From: Phyllobacteriaceae bacterium
GTDB lineage: Bacteria > Pseudomonadota > Alphaproteobacteria > Rhizobiales > Ancalomicrobiaceae
Assembly: GCA_012517025.1 (NCBI GenBank)
Contig: JAAYVT010000217.1
Coordinates: 1 to 11,163, forward strand
Length of the DNA: 11,163 bases
Direction of reading: 5' to 3'
Position numbers and translations under genes: made by a program. Shown here piece by piece: positions 1 through 6,359 of this stretch. The stretch's first letter is position 1; every line of letters begins with the position of its first letter. The notes beneath the pieces were generated by a model. That model did not search any database and was not told the origin of the DNA. It was given only the letters and a program-made list of their open reading frames with translations.

Positions 1-103
1 CCAACGCGCGCGTAGGATTCCGGACCCGTCGCCGCCATTCTATGCAGGTGGCCGGCATTGGCTTATGAACGAGGGAAACGAGAACCGGAAACAGGGGTGA
101 GCC
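1..103. other. Upstream leader of the acyl-carrier operon
   Basis: No gene can be supported here. One plus-strand frame stops at 66-68 and could be the last codons of a gene lying to the left, but only about 21 codons are visible. Positions 42-54 (ATGCAGGTGGCCG) repeat exactly at 368-380, at the end of the acyl carrier protein gene. The bases 93-100 (AGGGGTGA) are a good ribosome binding site for the ATG at 104. No clear -35/-10 pair is visible, so the operon may be transcribed from further left. Confidence 0.4.
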
Positions 104-385
104 ATGACCGAAGCCGCCGTCGGAGACGAGGAGTTGCGGCGCCGATTGCTGGCGATCGTCGCGGAAGAGGGGATGGTCGGGGATCGCGAGATCACTCCGG
201 ACCAGCGCCTCGACGAACTGGGGATCGAATCGGCCGACTTCGTCATGATCCTGATGGCCGTCGAGGAGAAGTTCGGCGTCTACGTCCCGGTCGACGAGCG
301 CCTGACCGAGGCGAAGACCGTCGGCGAGCTCCTCGACGTCGTCTGCCGGCACATCGAGGACCATCGGATGCAGGTGGCCGATTGA
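104..385 (+). CDS. Acyl carrier protein, specialised
   Basis: A 93-residue acyl carrier protein. It would carry growing or finished acyl chains on a phosphopantetheine arm in the cytoplasm. The attachment motif is LGIESADF at residues 39-46, with Ser43 as the modified serine; the usual D-S-L is replaced by E-S-A, so it is not a housekeeping AcpP. The region after it (about 47-60, MILMAVEEKFGVYV) matches the recognition helix and loop of the family. The start at ATG 104 has a good ribosome binding site (AGGGGTGA). Its stop codon overlaps the TTG start of the ketoacyl synthase, so the two are translationally coupled. Known parallels are dedicated ACPs such as rhizobial AcpXL, used for very long lipid A chains, and the ACP of the Caulobacter sphingolipid cluster. 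Which of these it resembles more cannot be decided by eye. No serine palmitoyltransferase is in the window; one could lie to the left. Confidence 0.9.
   Translation: MTEAAVGDEELRRRLLAIVAEEGMVGDREITPDQRLDELGIESADFVMILMAVEEKFGVYVPVDERLTEAKTVGELLDVVCRHIEDHRMQVAD
372..377 (+). promoter_or_regulatory. Ribosome binding site deciding the TTG start
   Basis: AGGTGG lies four bases before the TTG at 382, inside the last codons of the acyl carrier protein gene. It supports the TTG as the true start of the ketoacyl synthase, because that protein then begins exactly at the conserved PVAITGLG strand. Confidence 0.5.
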
Positions 386-1596
386 AACCCGTGGCGATCA
401 CCGGTCTGGGGGCGGTTTCCGCCTGTGGCGTCGGCGCCGACCGGCTGTGGGCGGCGGCGCGCGACGGCGTGAGCGCGGTTCGCGAGATCGACTTTCCGCG
501 CATCGCCCGGCAACAGGTGAAGGCGGCGGCGCGTCTCGACGCCGCCGTCCACGCGGTGCTCGCGGCGCAGGCCAAGCCGCGCTTCCAGGACCGCACCACC
601 ATCCTGGCGCTGACGGCGGCGCGCGAGGCGGTGGCGCAGGCCGGGCTCGGCGAGGCCGACTTCGGGGCGGGCTGCGGCGTCGTGGTCGGCTCGGGCTTCG
701 GCGGCGCCGAGACGCTGGAACGCAACTACGTCCGCTTCGTCGAGGATCCCGCCGGCCGGACCGACGTCATGGCGATCCCCAAGATCATGGCGAGCTCGAC
801 CGCGTCGTGGATCGCGATGGATTGGAAGGCGACCGGGCCGACGCTGTGCATCTCCACCGCCTGCGCCTCGGCGACGCAGTCGATCGGGCTCGCCGCCGAT
901 CTGATCCGCGCCGGGGTGGTCGACCGCTGTCTGGCCGGGGGCGCCGAATCGCTGCTGTTCGACGCGGTGTTCTCCGCCTGGGAATCGCTCCATGTGATGA
1001 CCACCGGCCGCTGCCGTCCGTTCTCGCGCGACCGCAACGGCATGGTGCTCGGCGAGGGGGCCGGCGTGGTGGTGTTGGAATCGATGGAGGCGGCGCGGGC
1101 GCGCGGCGCCGAGGTCCTGGCCGAGCTGGTCGGCTACGCCTCGACCTCCGACGCCGCCGATCTGCTGCGGCCCGACCCGGCCGGCGCCACCGCCTGCATG
1201 CGCGGGGCGATCGCGTCCTCGGGGATCGAGCCGGCGCGGATCGGCTACTGCAACGCCCACGGCACCGGCACCATCGCCAACGACCTCACCGAGACGCAGG
1301 CGTTGCGCACCGTCTTCGGCGCTGCCTTCGACGGGCTCCTGGTGTCGTCGACCAAGCCGATCCACGGCCATGCGCTGGGGGCCGGCGGGGCGCTCGAGTT
1401 CATCGTGACGGTGGAGGCGCTGCGGGAACAGATCGCGCCGCCGACCATCGATTTCCTCGGGGTCGACCCGAAGCTCGACTTCGAGCCGGTGCCGAACGTC
1501 GCCCGCCCGTTCACGGCGGATGCCGCGATGTCCAACTCCTTCGCCTTCGGCGGCATCAACGCCTCGTTGGTGATCGCGCGGTCCGGGCGGGGCTGA
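382..1596 (+). CDS. 3-oxoacyl-ACP synthase, FabF/KAS II type
   Basis: A 404-residue beta-ketoacyl-ACP synthase that would condense malonyl-ACP with an acyl-ACP in the cytoplasm. The full thiolase-fold catalytic set is present: nucleophile Cys161 in STACAS, His293 in NAHGTGT, Lys325 in STKPIHGH, His330 in GHALGAGG, and the C-terminal gate loop NSFAFGGINA at 385-394. The length is normal for FabF (about 410). The TTG start overlaps the ACP stop (TTGA). The frame stays open upstream to base 58, but that stretch is only an out-of-frame reading of the ACP gene and resembles nothing. The neighbours (ACP before, MaoC-like dehydratase three bases after) suggest a dedicated chain-making module rather than general fatty acid synthesis. 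There is no adjacent ketoreductase, enoyl reductase or acyltransferase, so it must borrow those or work with the reductase at 6360. It could also belong to a small polyketide or polyene-like pathway. Confidence 0.92.
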   Translation: MKPVAITGLGAVSACGVGADRLWAAARDGVSAVREIDFPRIARQQVKAAARLDAAVHAVLAAQAKPRFQDRTTILALTAAREAVAQAGLGEADFGAGCGVVVGSGFGGAETLERNYVRFVEDPAGRTDVMAIPKIMASSTASWIAMDWKATGPTLCISTACASATQSIGLAADLIRAGVVDRCLAGGAESLLFDAVFSAWESLHVMTTGRCRPFSRDRNGMVLGEGAGVVVLESMEAARARGAEVLAELVGYASTSDAADLLRPDPAGATACMRGAIASSGIEPARIGYCNAHGTGTIANDLTETQALRTVFGAAFDGLLVSSTKPIHGHALGAGGALEFIVTVEALREQIAPPTIDFLGVDPKLDFEPVPNVARPFTADAAMSNSFAFGGINASLVIARSGRG

Positions 1597-1599
1597 GGG

Positions 1600-2388
1600 A
1601 TGGAGACGGCGGTGCGTCGGGAGACCGTCGCGGCGGACCGGGTGGCGGCGCTGCGCCGTCTGATCGCCGACGTGGTCGGCGCCGACGAGGGCGCCGAGGT
1701 GCCTTTCGCCGCGCCGCTGCTGCTGTTCGCCCACCTCGATGTGGCGCGGCGAGGCGCTCTCTACTCCGTCGCCGCCGGAACGGTGTTGGTCCAGGAACAT
1801 CTGGCGATCGGGCGGCGCGGGCCGATGCCGGTCGACGAGCCGATCGAGGTGCGGACGAAGGTGCGGGCGCCGGCGAGCGCCGCCGCGCCGATGTTGATCG
1901 AGGCCGATTTGGTCGATCGGGCGGGCGCGGTGGTGGTCGGGCTGCGGGCGGCGCTGCGGGCGGTCGAGGCGTCGAGCCTCGCCGCTTCCAAGGGCCTGCC
2001 GGCGTCGCGGACGGCGTCGGCCGGGCCGACGGCGCGGCGCGCGACGGCGCCGCTGACCGCCGAGCTGGTCGCGCGCTGGACGCGGCTGGTCGGCGACGAC
2101 AATCCGATCCACGTCGATCCGGCGCGTGCGGCCGCTCTCGGTCTCGCCGGCGCGGTGGTGCCGGGGGCGCTGTTCGCGGCGATCGCCGAGGCGTTCGCGC
2201 AGTCCGTGGCGCCGGGCGCGGTGACGCGGCTGAACCTGCGCTTCGTCGCGCCGGTGGTGGTCGGGCATCCGGTCGCGGTGGAGATCCACGTCCGGCCGGG
2301 CGAGGCGGAGGCGGGGCGGCGCGATCTGCGGCTGGTCTTCGTCGACGGCGACCGAGTGGCGGCGATCGCCGATCTCACGGTCGTCTGA
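1600..2388 (+). CDS. MaoC-like (double hot-dog) dehydratase
   Basis: A 262-residue protein read as a two-part hot-dog dehydratase/hydratase, acting on 3-hydroxyacyl or 2-enoyl thioesters. The C-terminal half carries the hydratase-2 motif GDDNPIH at 165-171, with the catalytic Asp166, Asn168 and His171 all present, followed by a helix (PARAAALG) and the VVPG turn at 186-189, where many relatives have a HG. The N-terminal half (about 30-125) looks like a MaoC N-terminal domain without a catalytic motif. The linker at about 126-150 is Ala/Ser/Arg-rich. The ATG follows the ketoacyl synthase stop by three bases, so it is the third gene of the operon, and it would dehydrate what that synthase makes after reduction. 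The 3' end overlaps the ABC transporter gene on the other strand by 14 bases. A hydratase in beta-oxidation direction is an alternative, but the ACP and ketosynthase neighbours favour synthesis. Confidence 0.82.
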   Translation: METAVRRETVAADRVAALRRLIADVVGADEGAEVPFAAPLLLFAHLDVARRGALYSVAAGTVLVQEHLAIGRRGPMPVDEPIEVRTKVRAPASAAAPMLIEADLVDRAGAVVVGLRAALRAVEASSLAASKGLPASRTASAGPTARRATAPLTAELVARWTRLVGDDNPIHVDPARAAALGLAGAVVPGALFAAIAEAFAQSVAPGAVTRLNLRFVAPVVVGHPVAVEIHVRPGEAEAGRRDLRLVFVDGDRVAAIADLTVV

Positions 2389-4036
2389 CCGTCTCGTCGT
2401 CGGGGCCGGCGCCGGGGGTCTCGATCGAGACGATGCGGCCGCCGGAGAACCGCACCAGCCGATCGCAGAACGGCACCCAGGCGAGGTCGTGGGTGGTCAC
2501 CACCACGGTCTTGCCGGCCGCCTTGAGCTCGGGCAGCAGCGAACGGAAGAACAGGTCGCGCTTGCCGGGATCCTGATCGGCGACGAATTCGTCGAGCACG
2601 ACGACGTCGCGGTTCTCCAGCAGCACCACGGCGAGCGCCAGCCGGCGGCGCTGGCCGGAAGAGAGATCGAGCCGCGTGAAGGCGCCGTCGACGTAATCGG
2701 TGACCTCGTCGAGCTGCAGGCGGCGCAGCAGCGCGCGGGCGTGGTCGGGGTCGACGCGGGAGAGGCCGAACAGCCGGTAGAACAGGTGGAAGACGGTGAA
2801 GATGGCGGAGAACCGGTCGCGATGGGCGGCGCGGTCGCGATCCTCCACCGGCCGGCCGTCGACCAGGACGCGACCGGCGTCGATGTCGAGCAGACCGGTC
2901 AGGACGGAGAGGAAGGTGGTCTTGCCGGAGCCGTTGTCGCCGACCACCAGGACGATCTCGCCGCGTCGCAGCTCGAAGTCGATCGGGCCGAGCTCGAAGC
3001 CGTGATCGGCGTCGGTGCTCCAGCGCGCGGTGACGCCTTCGAGCGTCAGCGTGTGGAACGGGCCGGGCGCCGGGCGATCCTCGTCCTCCGGCGTCGCGGC
3101 GGCGGCGAGGTCGGCGTCGAGTTCGTCGATCCGGGTGAAGGAGACCATCGCCCGGAGGATGCCGGGGATCTCGCTCACCACCGCCTCGAACGGGCCGAGC
3201 GAGAACAGGATGACGGTCAACAGCTGGAAGACGACGGTGCCGTCGGCGCGCCCGAGCAGCGGCAGCAGGAAGACCACGCCGCCGACCAGGACGAACTTCA
3301 GGGTGTGCACCACCACTTCGCCGAGGGCATAACGCCGTTCCATGCGGATGCGGGTGTCGCGGGCCTCGCCGACGATGGTCTCGACCTCCTCGGAGAGGTC
3401 GCGGCGACGCGGCCGGTGCAGCTTCAGCTCGCGGAAGCCGGCGATGACGTCGTTGACGCGCTCGAAATAGCGGATCTCCAGCGCCCGGATGCGGCGGGCG
3501 AGCCCGGAGATGGCGCGGCGCTGCAGATAGTAGCCGAGGACGCCGCCGGCCATCACCAGCACCGTGAAGGCGGCGACCGGTGGCGACAGCACCACGATCT
3601 GCGGCAACGCGATCGCCAGGAAGACGATCGCCGGCAACATCTCGAGCAGCGTCCGGCCGATCTGGGTGACCACCTGAACGTCGGTGGTCATGACGTGGTA
3701 GAGGCTGCCGTGCTCGCGGCGCTGGACGAAGAGCGGGGTGGTCTGCAACAGCCGGCCGGTCAGCCGCAATCGCAGCGCCGCCGCCATCCGCGCCACCAGC
3801 GTCTGCGCGGTCACCGGATAGATCAGATGGAGCGCCGCGTAGGCGACCAGGGTGACGCCGAAGATCGGCAGCCAGAGCGCGAAGAAGCCGGGCTCGGCGA
3901 CCCGCGAGGCGGCGGCGTTGGTGACGATCAGCAGGCCGTCGCGGCTCAGACCGGTGAGGAAGGCCAGCACCACCACGGGCAGACGCAGCTCATGCGGTGC
4001 GTTCCGCCACAGGAACGAGAACAACTTCCCGACCAT
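2375..4036 (-). CDS. ABC half-transporter, cyclic-peptide exporter (SyrD/PvdE) type
   Basis: A 553-residue inner-membrane exporter with a membrane domain (about 15-300) fused to an ATPase domain (about 327-540). The membrane part has hydrophobic stretches near 20-38, 52-72, 133-170 and 243-262. The ATPase has Walker A GDNGSGKTT at 366-374, signature LSSGQ at 458-462, Walker B VVVLDEF at 478-484 and switch His516 in TTHD. DEFVADQDP (482-490) and FSAIFTVFHLF (409-419), without the usual Q-loop glutamine, are typical of the SyrD/PvdE branch. Members export siderophore precursors and lipopeptides, probably as homodimers. ATG at 4034-4036 is preceded by GAGGTGG on the minus strand, which fixes the start. 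There is no peptide synthetase in the window; the neighbours are lipid genes, so a lipid substrate is possible. It follows the DUF4833 gene on the same strand after 173 bases. The family is secure and the substrate unknown. Confidence 0.9.
   Translation of the reverse strand: MVGKLFSFLWRNAPHELRLPVVVLAFLTGLSRDGLLIVTNAAASRVAEPGFFALWLPIFGVTLVAYAALHLIYPVTAQTLVARMAAALRLRLTGRLLQTTPLFVQRREHGSLYHVMTTDVQVVTQIGRTLLEMLPAIVFLAIALPQIVVLSPPVAAFTVLVMAGGVLGYYLQRRAISGLARRIRALEIRYFERVNDVIAGFRELKLHRPRRRDLSEEVETIVGEARDTRIRMERRYALGEVVVHTLKFVLVGGVVFLLPLLGRADGTVVFQLLTVILFSLGPFEAVVSEIPGILRAMVSFTRIDELDADLAAAATPEDEDRPAPGPFHTLTLEGVTARWSTDADHGFELGPIDFELRRGEIVLVVGDNGSGKTTFLSVLTGLLDIDAGRVLVDGRPVEDRDRAAHRDRFSAIFTVFHLFYRLFGLSRVDPDHARALLRRLQLDEVTDYVDGAFTRLDLSSGQRRRLALAVVLLENRDVVVLDEFVADQDPGKRDLFFRSLLPELKAAGKTVVVTTHDLAWVPFCDRLVRFSGGRIVSIETPGAGPDDETVRRP
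2377..2392. terminator. Possible hairpin at the tail-to-tail junction
   Basis: A 6-base inverted repeat, ACGGTC and GACCGT, with a 4-base loop sits exactly where the dehydratase and ABC genes end against each other. It has no run of T on either side, so it is a weak candidate for a two-way terminator. In DNA this GC-rich it could be chance. Confidence 0.2.
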
Positions 4037-4209
4037 CGACCACCTCGGCGCCGTCCGCCGTCGCCCCCTCTCCGGCGGTCGACGTCGTCGCTCGACGTCG
4101 CCACACGCTCCGCCGCCGGGGCCGGCGACGGCGCTCTATAACAGGGCGGCCGCGCCCGAGGCGAGCCGAAATCGGCGCGAGATCGCGTCGCGGTTCGGCC
4201 GGCGCGGGT
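4037..4209 (-). other. Gap between DUF4833 gene and ABC gene
   Basis: 173 bases without a supportable gene. On the minus strand, TTATAG (complement of 4137-4142) resembles a -10 box and is one of the few AT-rich spots, but no -35 box at 16-18 bases is convincing. A promoter serving the ABC gene alone is therefore possible but weak. A short inverted repeat GCCGA/TCGGC around 4165-4176 is too small to call a terminator. Confidence 0.25.
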
Positions 4210-4851
4210 TCAGCCGAAGACCACGCGTTCGCGCACGTAGCCTTTCGCGCCGTCGGCGACGGCGAAGAGATCGACGTGGCGCAGGGTCGGGATGAAGCCG
4301 TCGTCGGCGACGTCGGCATAGACGTAGACCGGCCGCATCGGCCGATGGTCGACCTCCATCAGGAGGCGCGGGGCGCCGTCCGGCCCGGGCTCCAGCCGGC
4401 CCTCGCGGCCGGGCAGGCTCACCAGCCGCACCGCCCAGCGACCGGGCCCCTCGGCGTCGCAGGCGACGCCGAAGGCGAACATCCGCTCGAAGAAGCTCAG
4501 CTCGCGGCGATGGCCCTTGGTGGCGAATCGGCGCCAGAAGACGTCGACCGGACGGGTCGGATCGAGCGTTCCGGCGGGGGTTCGGTGCAGAGCGTAGACG
4601 ATGACGTTGGCGTTGATCGACTGCTGCACGTAGAAGAGCACCCCCTCGTCCTTCGGCACCGCGTCCGGCCGCACCACCGGCAGCTCGGCGAAAGTGCTGA
4701 ACTCCGATCGCATGCGCGGCAGGACGATCGACGGCAGCGCCGCCGCCGGAGTGGCGGTGGCGATCGCCGCCGCCGCGAGGCCGAGGACGCGGCGGCGGGT
4801 CGGGGCGGGACAGGGGGAGATCGAAGAGGGGGAGGTGGGGAAAGGGGTCAT
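4210..4851 (-). CDS. DUF4833 protein with Tat-like signal peptide
   Basis: A 213-residue exported protein of unknown function. Residues 1-38 look like a signal peptide: a proline-rich start, TRRRVLG at 18-24, a hydrophobic alanine-rich core, and a likely cleavage after AAA at 36-38. The twin arginines suggest Tat export. The mature part has the pattern I associate with DUF4833: LFYVQQS at 72-78 with NVIVYALH at 82-89, VDVFWRRF at 102-109, LSFFERMFAFGV at 118-129, and a closing beta-rich part with PVYVYADV at 174-181. This is recall, not a search. The ATG at 4849-4851 was chosen because it gives a clean signal peptide. A TTG at 4923 would add 24 arginine-rich residues and spoil it. No strong ribosome binding site precedes either. 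It diverges from the inositol-3-phosphate synthase gene, and lies upstream of the ABC gene on the same strand. A role in handling an exported lipid or its carrier is a guess from context. Confidence 0.72.
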   Translation of the reverse strand: MTPFPTSPSSISPCPAPTRRRVLGLAAAAIATATPAAALPSIVLPRMRSEFSTFAELPVVRPDAVPKDEGVLFYVQQSINANVIVYALHRTPAGTLDPTRPVDVFWRRFATKGHRRELSFFERMFAFGVACDAEGPGRWAVRLVSLPGREGRLEPGPDGAPRLLMEVDHRPMRPVYVYADVADDGFIPTLRHVDLFAVADGAKGYVRERVVFG

Positions 4852-4952
4852 CGAACGGGCTTCGGGACGCCGGCTGCGTCGGATCGGGTGGCGAACTCTC
4901 CCGCGGAACCGTCGCGATCGCAAGATCGGTCGATTCGGGGGGCGCGACCCGA

Positions 4953-4996
4953 CGTCGCGGTGGTCGCGGGACGTCGACCGCGACGGCGTCGCGACG
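4953..4996. repeat. Inverted repeat plus palindrome, operator-like
   Basis: A 9-base perfect inverted repeat, CGTCGCGGT at 4953-4961 and ACCGCGACG at 4977-4985, has a 15-base spacer. It is followed at once by the perfect 10-base palindrome CGTCGCGACG at 4987-4996. All lie between two divergent genes, where a regulator could bind. The base composition makes such matches fairly likely by chance, so function is only a possibility. Confidence 0.3.
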
Positions 4997-5239
4997 GGTC
5001 CGTCGACGTCGCCGTTTCGTCACCGGCGCGCGCCGATTCGGGCCCTTTCGACCCGCCCGGTGGGCGACGGCGGGGGGAGGCCGAGATCGACGTCGGCGAC
5101 GCGACGAGGGGTTCGACGGCTTTCACCGGAGCGATCGCGGCGTTATGGATCGACGGCGCGGCGCGGGGGAGGCGGCGCGGGGGCGAGGATCCGCCGGGAG
5201 GAGAGACGGCCGGACCGATCCGCTCGAAATCCATCTGCC

Positions 5240-5245
5240 GAGGGG
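5240..5245 (+). promoter_or_regulatory. Ribosome binding site of inositol-3-phosphate synthase
   Basis: GAGGGG six bases before the ATG at 5252. It picks this start over the open frame that continues upstream to 4694, whose translation is arginine-rich and resembles nothing. Confidence 0.6.
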
Positions 5246-5251
5246 CATCAC

Positions 5252-6355
5252 ATGTCACGAAGAATTCGCACGGCGATCGTCGGTCTGGGAAATTGTGCCA
5301 GCTCGCTGGTCCAGGGCGTGGCTTATTGTCGGGCGCTCGGCGAGGCGGCGATCGGGGTGCCGTTGCCGGTGCTCGGCGGTTGGCGGCCCGAGGACGTCGA
5401 GATCGTCGCGGCCTTCGACGTCGACGCCCGCAAGGTCGGCCTCGACGTCTCGGAGGCGATCTTCCAGGCGCCGAACTGCACCGAGATCTTCCATCGCGAC
5501 GTGCCGGCGGCCGGCGTGGTGGTGCAGCGCGGCCCCGACCTCGACGGCGTCTCCGCGTTCATGCGCAATCAGATGCCGTCGCGCAGCTTCGTGCTCTCCG
5601 ACGCGCCGGCGCTCGAGGCGGCCGAGATCGTGGCGACGCTGCGCGAGCGCGGCGTGGACGTGCTGATCAACTTCATGCCGGTGGGCTCGCAGCGGGCGGT
5701 CGAATTCTGGGCCACTTGCGCGATGGAAGCCGGTTGCGCGATGGTCAACGGCATCCCGGTGCTGATCGCCAGCGATCCGAAGTGGTCGGCGAAGTTCCGC
5801 GCCGCCGGCGTGCCGGTGCTCGGCGACGACTTCAAGGCGCAGATGGGCGCCACCATCGTCCATCGCACCCTGTCGCATCTCTTCGACATGCGCGGCGTGC
5901 GGATGGATCGCACCTATCAGCTCAACGTCGGCGGCAACACCGACTTCCTCAACATGATGGATCACGATCGCCTGCAGACCAAGCGGCTGTCGAAGACCGA
6001 GGCGGTGCAGACCTCGATGGTCCACCGTCTCGAGGACGAGCAGATCCGGATCGGGCCGTCCGACTACGTGCCGTGGCTCGACGACAACAAGGTCGCCTAC
6101 GTGCGCCTGGAGGGACGGCTGTTCGGCGGGGTGAAGATGGACATCGAAGCCCGCGTCTCGGTGGAGGATTCGCCCAATGCCGCGGCGATGGCGCTGATCG
6201 CGATTCGGCTCGCCCGCATCGCCCGCGATCGCGGTCTCGCCGGCGATCTCGGCTCGGCGGCGAGCTTCCTGTTCAAGCATCCGCCGGTGCAGGTCGACGA
6301 CGAGGACGGGCTGGCGCGGTTGATCGCCTTCGCCGAAGGCGCCGGAACGGAGTGA
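5252..6355 (+). CDS. Inositol-3-phosphate synthase (MIPS), short bacterial type
   Basis: A 367-residue enzyme converting glucose 6-phosphate to 1L-myo-inositol 3-phosphate with NAD+ recycled in the active site. The N-terminal Rossmann motif is GLGNCASSLVQG at 11-22. Further family blocks are NFMPVGS at 140-146, SDPKWSAKFR at 174-183, GDDFKAQMGAT at 191-201, LNVGGNTDFLNM at 224-235, the paired lysines of TKRLSKTEAV at 243-252 (Lys244 and Lys248, likely catalytic), and PSDYVPWLDDNK at 269-280. The length fits the short form of archaea, mycobacteria and Bacteroidetes, not the ~530-residue eukaryotic form. The start has a good ribosome binding site, and the next gene begins four bases after the stop. 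In bacteria this enzyme usually feeds phosphatidylinositol-type lipids, mycothiol or di-myo-inositol phosphate. The CdsA- and PgpA-like neighbours here argue for inositol lipids. Confidence 0.95.
   Translation: MSRRIRTAIVGLGNCASSLVQGVAYCRALGEAAIGVPLPVLGGWRPEDVEIVAAFDVDARKVGLDVSEAIFQAPNCTEIFHRDVPAAGVVVQRGPDLDGVSAFMRNQMPSRSFVLSDAPALEAAEIVATLRERGVDVLINFMPVGSQRAVEFWATCAMEAGCAMVNGIPVLIASDPKWSAKFRAAGVPVLGDDFKAQMGATIVHRTLSHLFDMRGVRMDRTYQLNVGGNTDFLNMMDHDRLQTKRLSKTEAVQTSMVHRLEDEQIRIGPSDYVPWLDDNKVAYVRLEGRLFGGVKMDIEARVSVEDSPNAAAMALIAIRLARIARDRGLAGDLGSAASFLFKHPPVQVDDEDGLARLIAFAEGAGTE
6349..6355 (+). promoter_or_regulatory. Ribosome binding site deciding the GTG start
   Basis: GGAGTGA, which includes the stop codon of the inositol-3-phosphate synthase gene, lies four bases before the GTG at 6360. 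It supports GTG as the start of the short-chain dehydrogenase. Confidence 0.5.
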
Positions 6356-6359
6356 ACGG

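Larger units (their letters stand above)
4852..5251. other. Divergent intergenic region, about 400 bases
   Basis: No gene is supportable in this stretch. The readable frames are low-complexity arginine/serine sequence. It should hold the promoters of both the DUF4833 gene (leftward) and the inositol-3-phosphate synthase operon (rightward). I see no consensus sigma-70 pair. GTTATG at 5142-5147 is the best -10-like spot for the rightward operon. An inverted repeat and a 10-base palindrome lie at 4953-4996 (separate entry). There are runs of G at 4937-4942 and 5072-5077. Confidence 0.4.

Noticed and set aside
58..381. N-terminal extension of the ketoacyl synthase frame upstream to a TTG at 58
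   Set aside because: The added residues are the ACP gene read in the wrong frame. FabF proteins begin at the PVAITGLG strand, which fits the TTG at 382.
280..2289. A 669-codon open frame on the minus strand opposite the ketosynthase and dehydratase
   Set aside because: Its translation is arginine, histidine and proline-rich with no recognisable domain, and the plus strand holds motif-complete enzymes. Long antisense frames are expected in DNA this GC-rich.
2361..2370. GGCGATCGCC, and many other CGATCG-containing palindromes across the window, as a HIP1-like repeat or methylation signal
   Set aside because: They fall mostly in coding sequence and follow from the frequent codon pairs GCG-ATC and ATC-GCC. 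Without counts against a model, nothing beyond codon use can be claimed.
2489..4141. A 550-codon plus-strand frame opposite the ABC transporter
   Set aside because: It reads as glutamate, histidine and glutamine-rich low-complexity sequence and mirrors the intact ABC gene. No motif was seen.
4130..4145. A plus-strand TATAAC box as a promoter
   Set aside because: No plus-strand gene follows for more than 1 kb and no -35 box is present. It is kept only as a weak minus-strand possibility.
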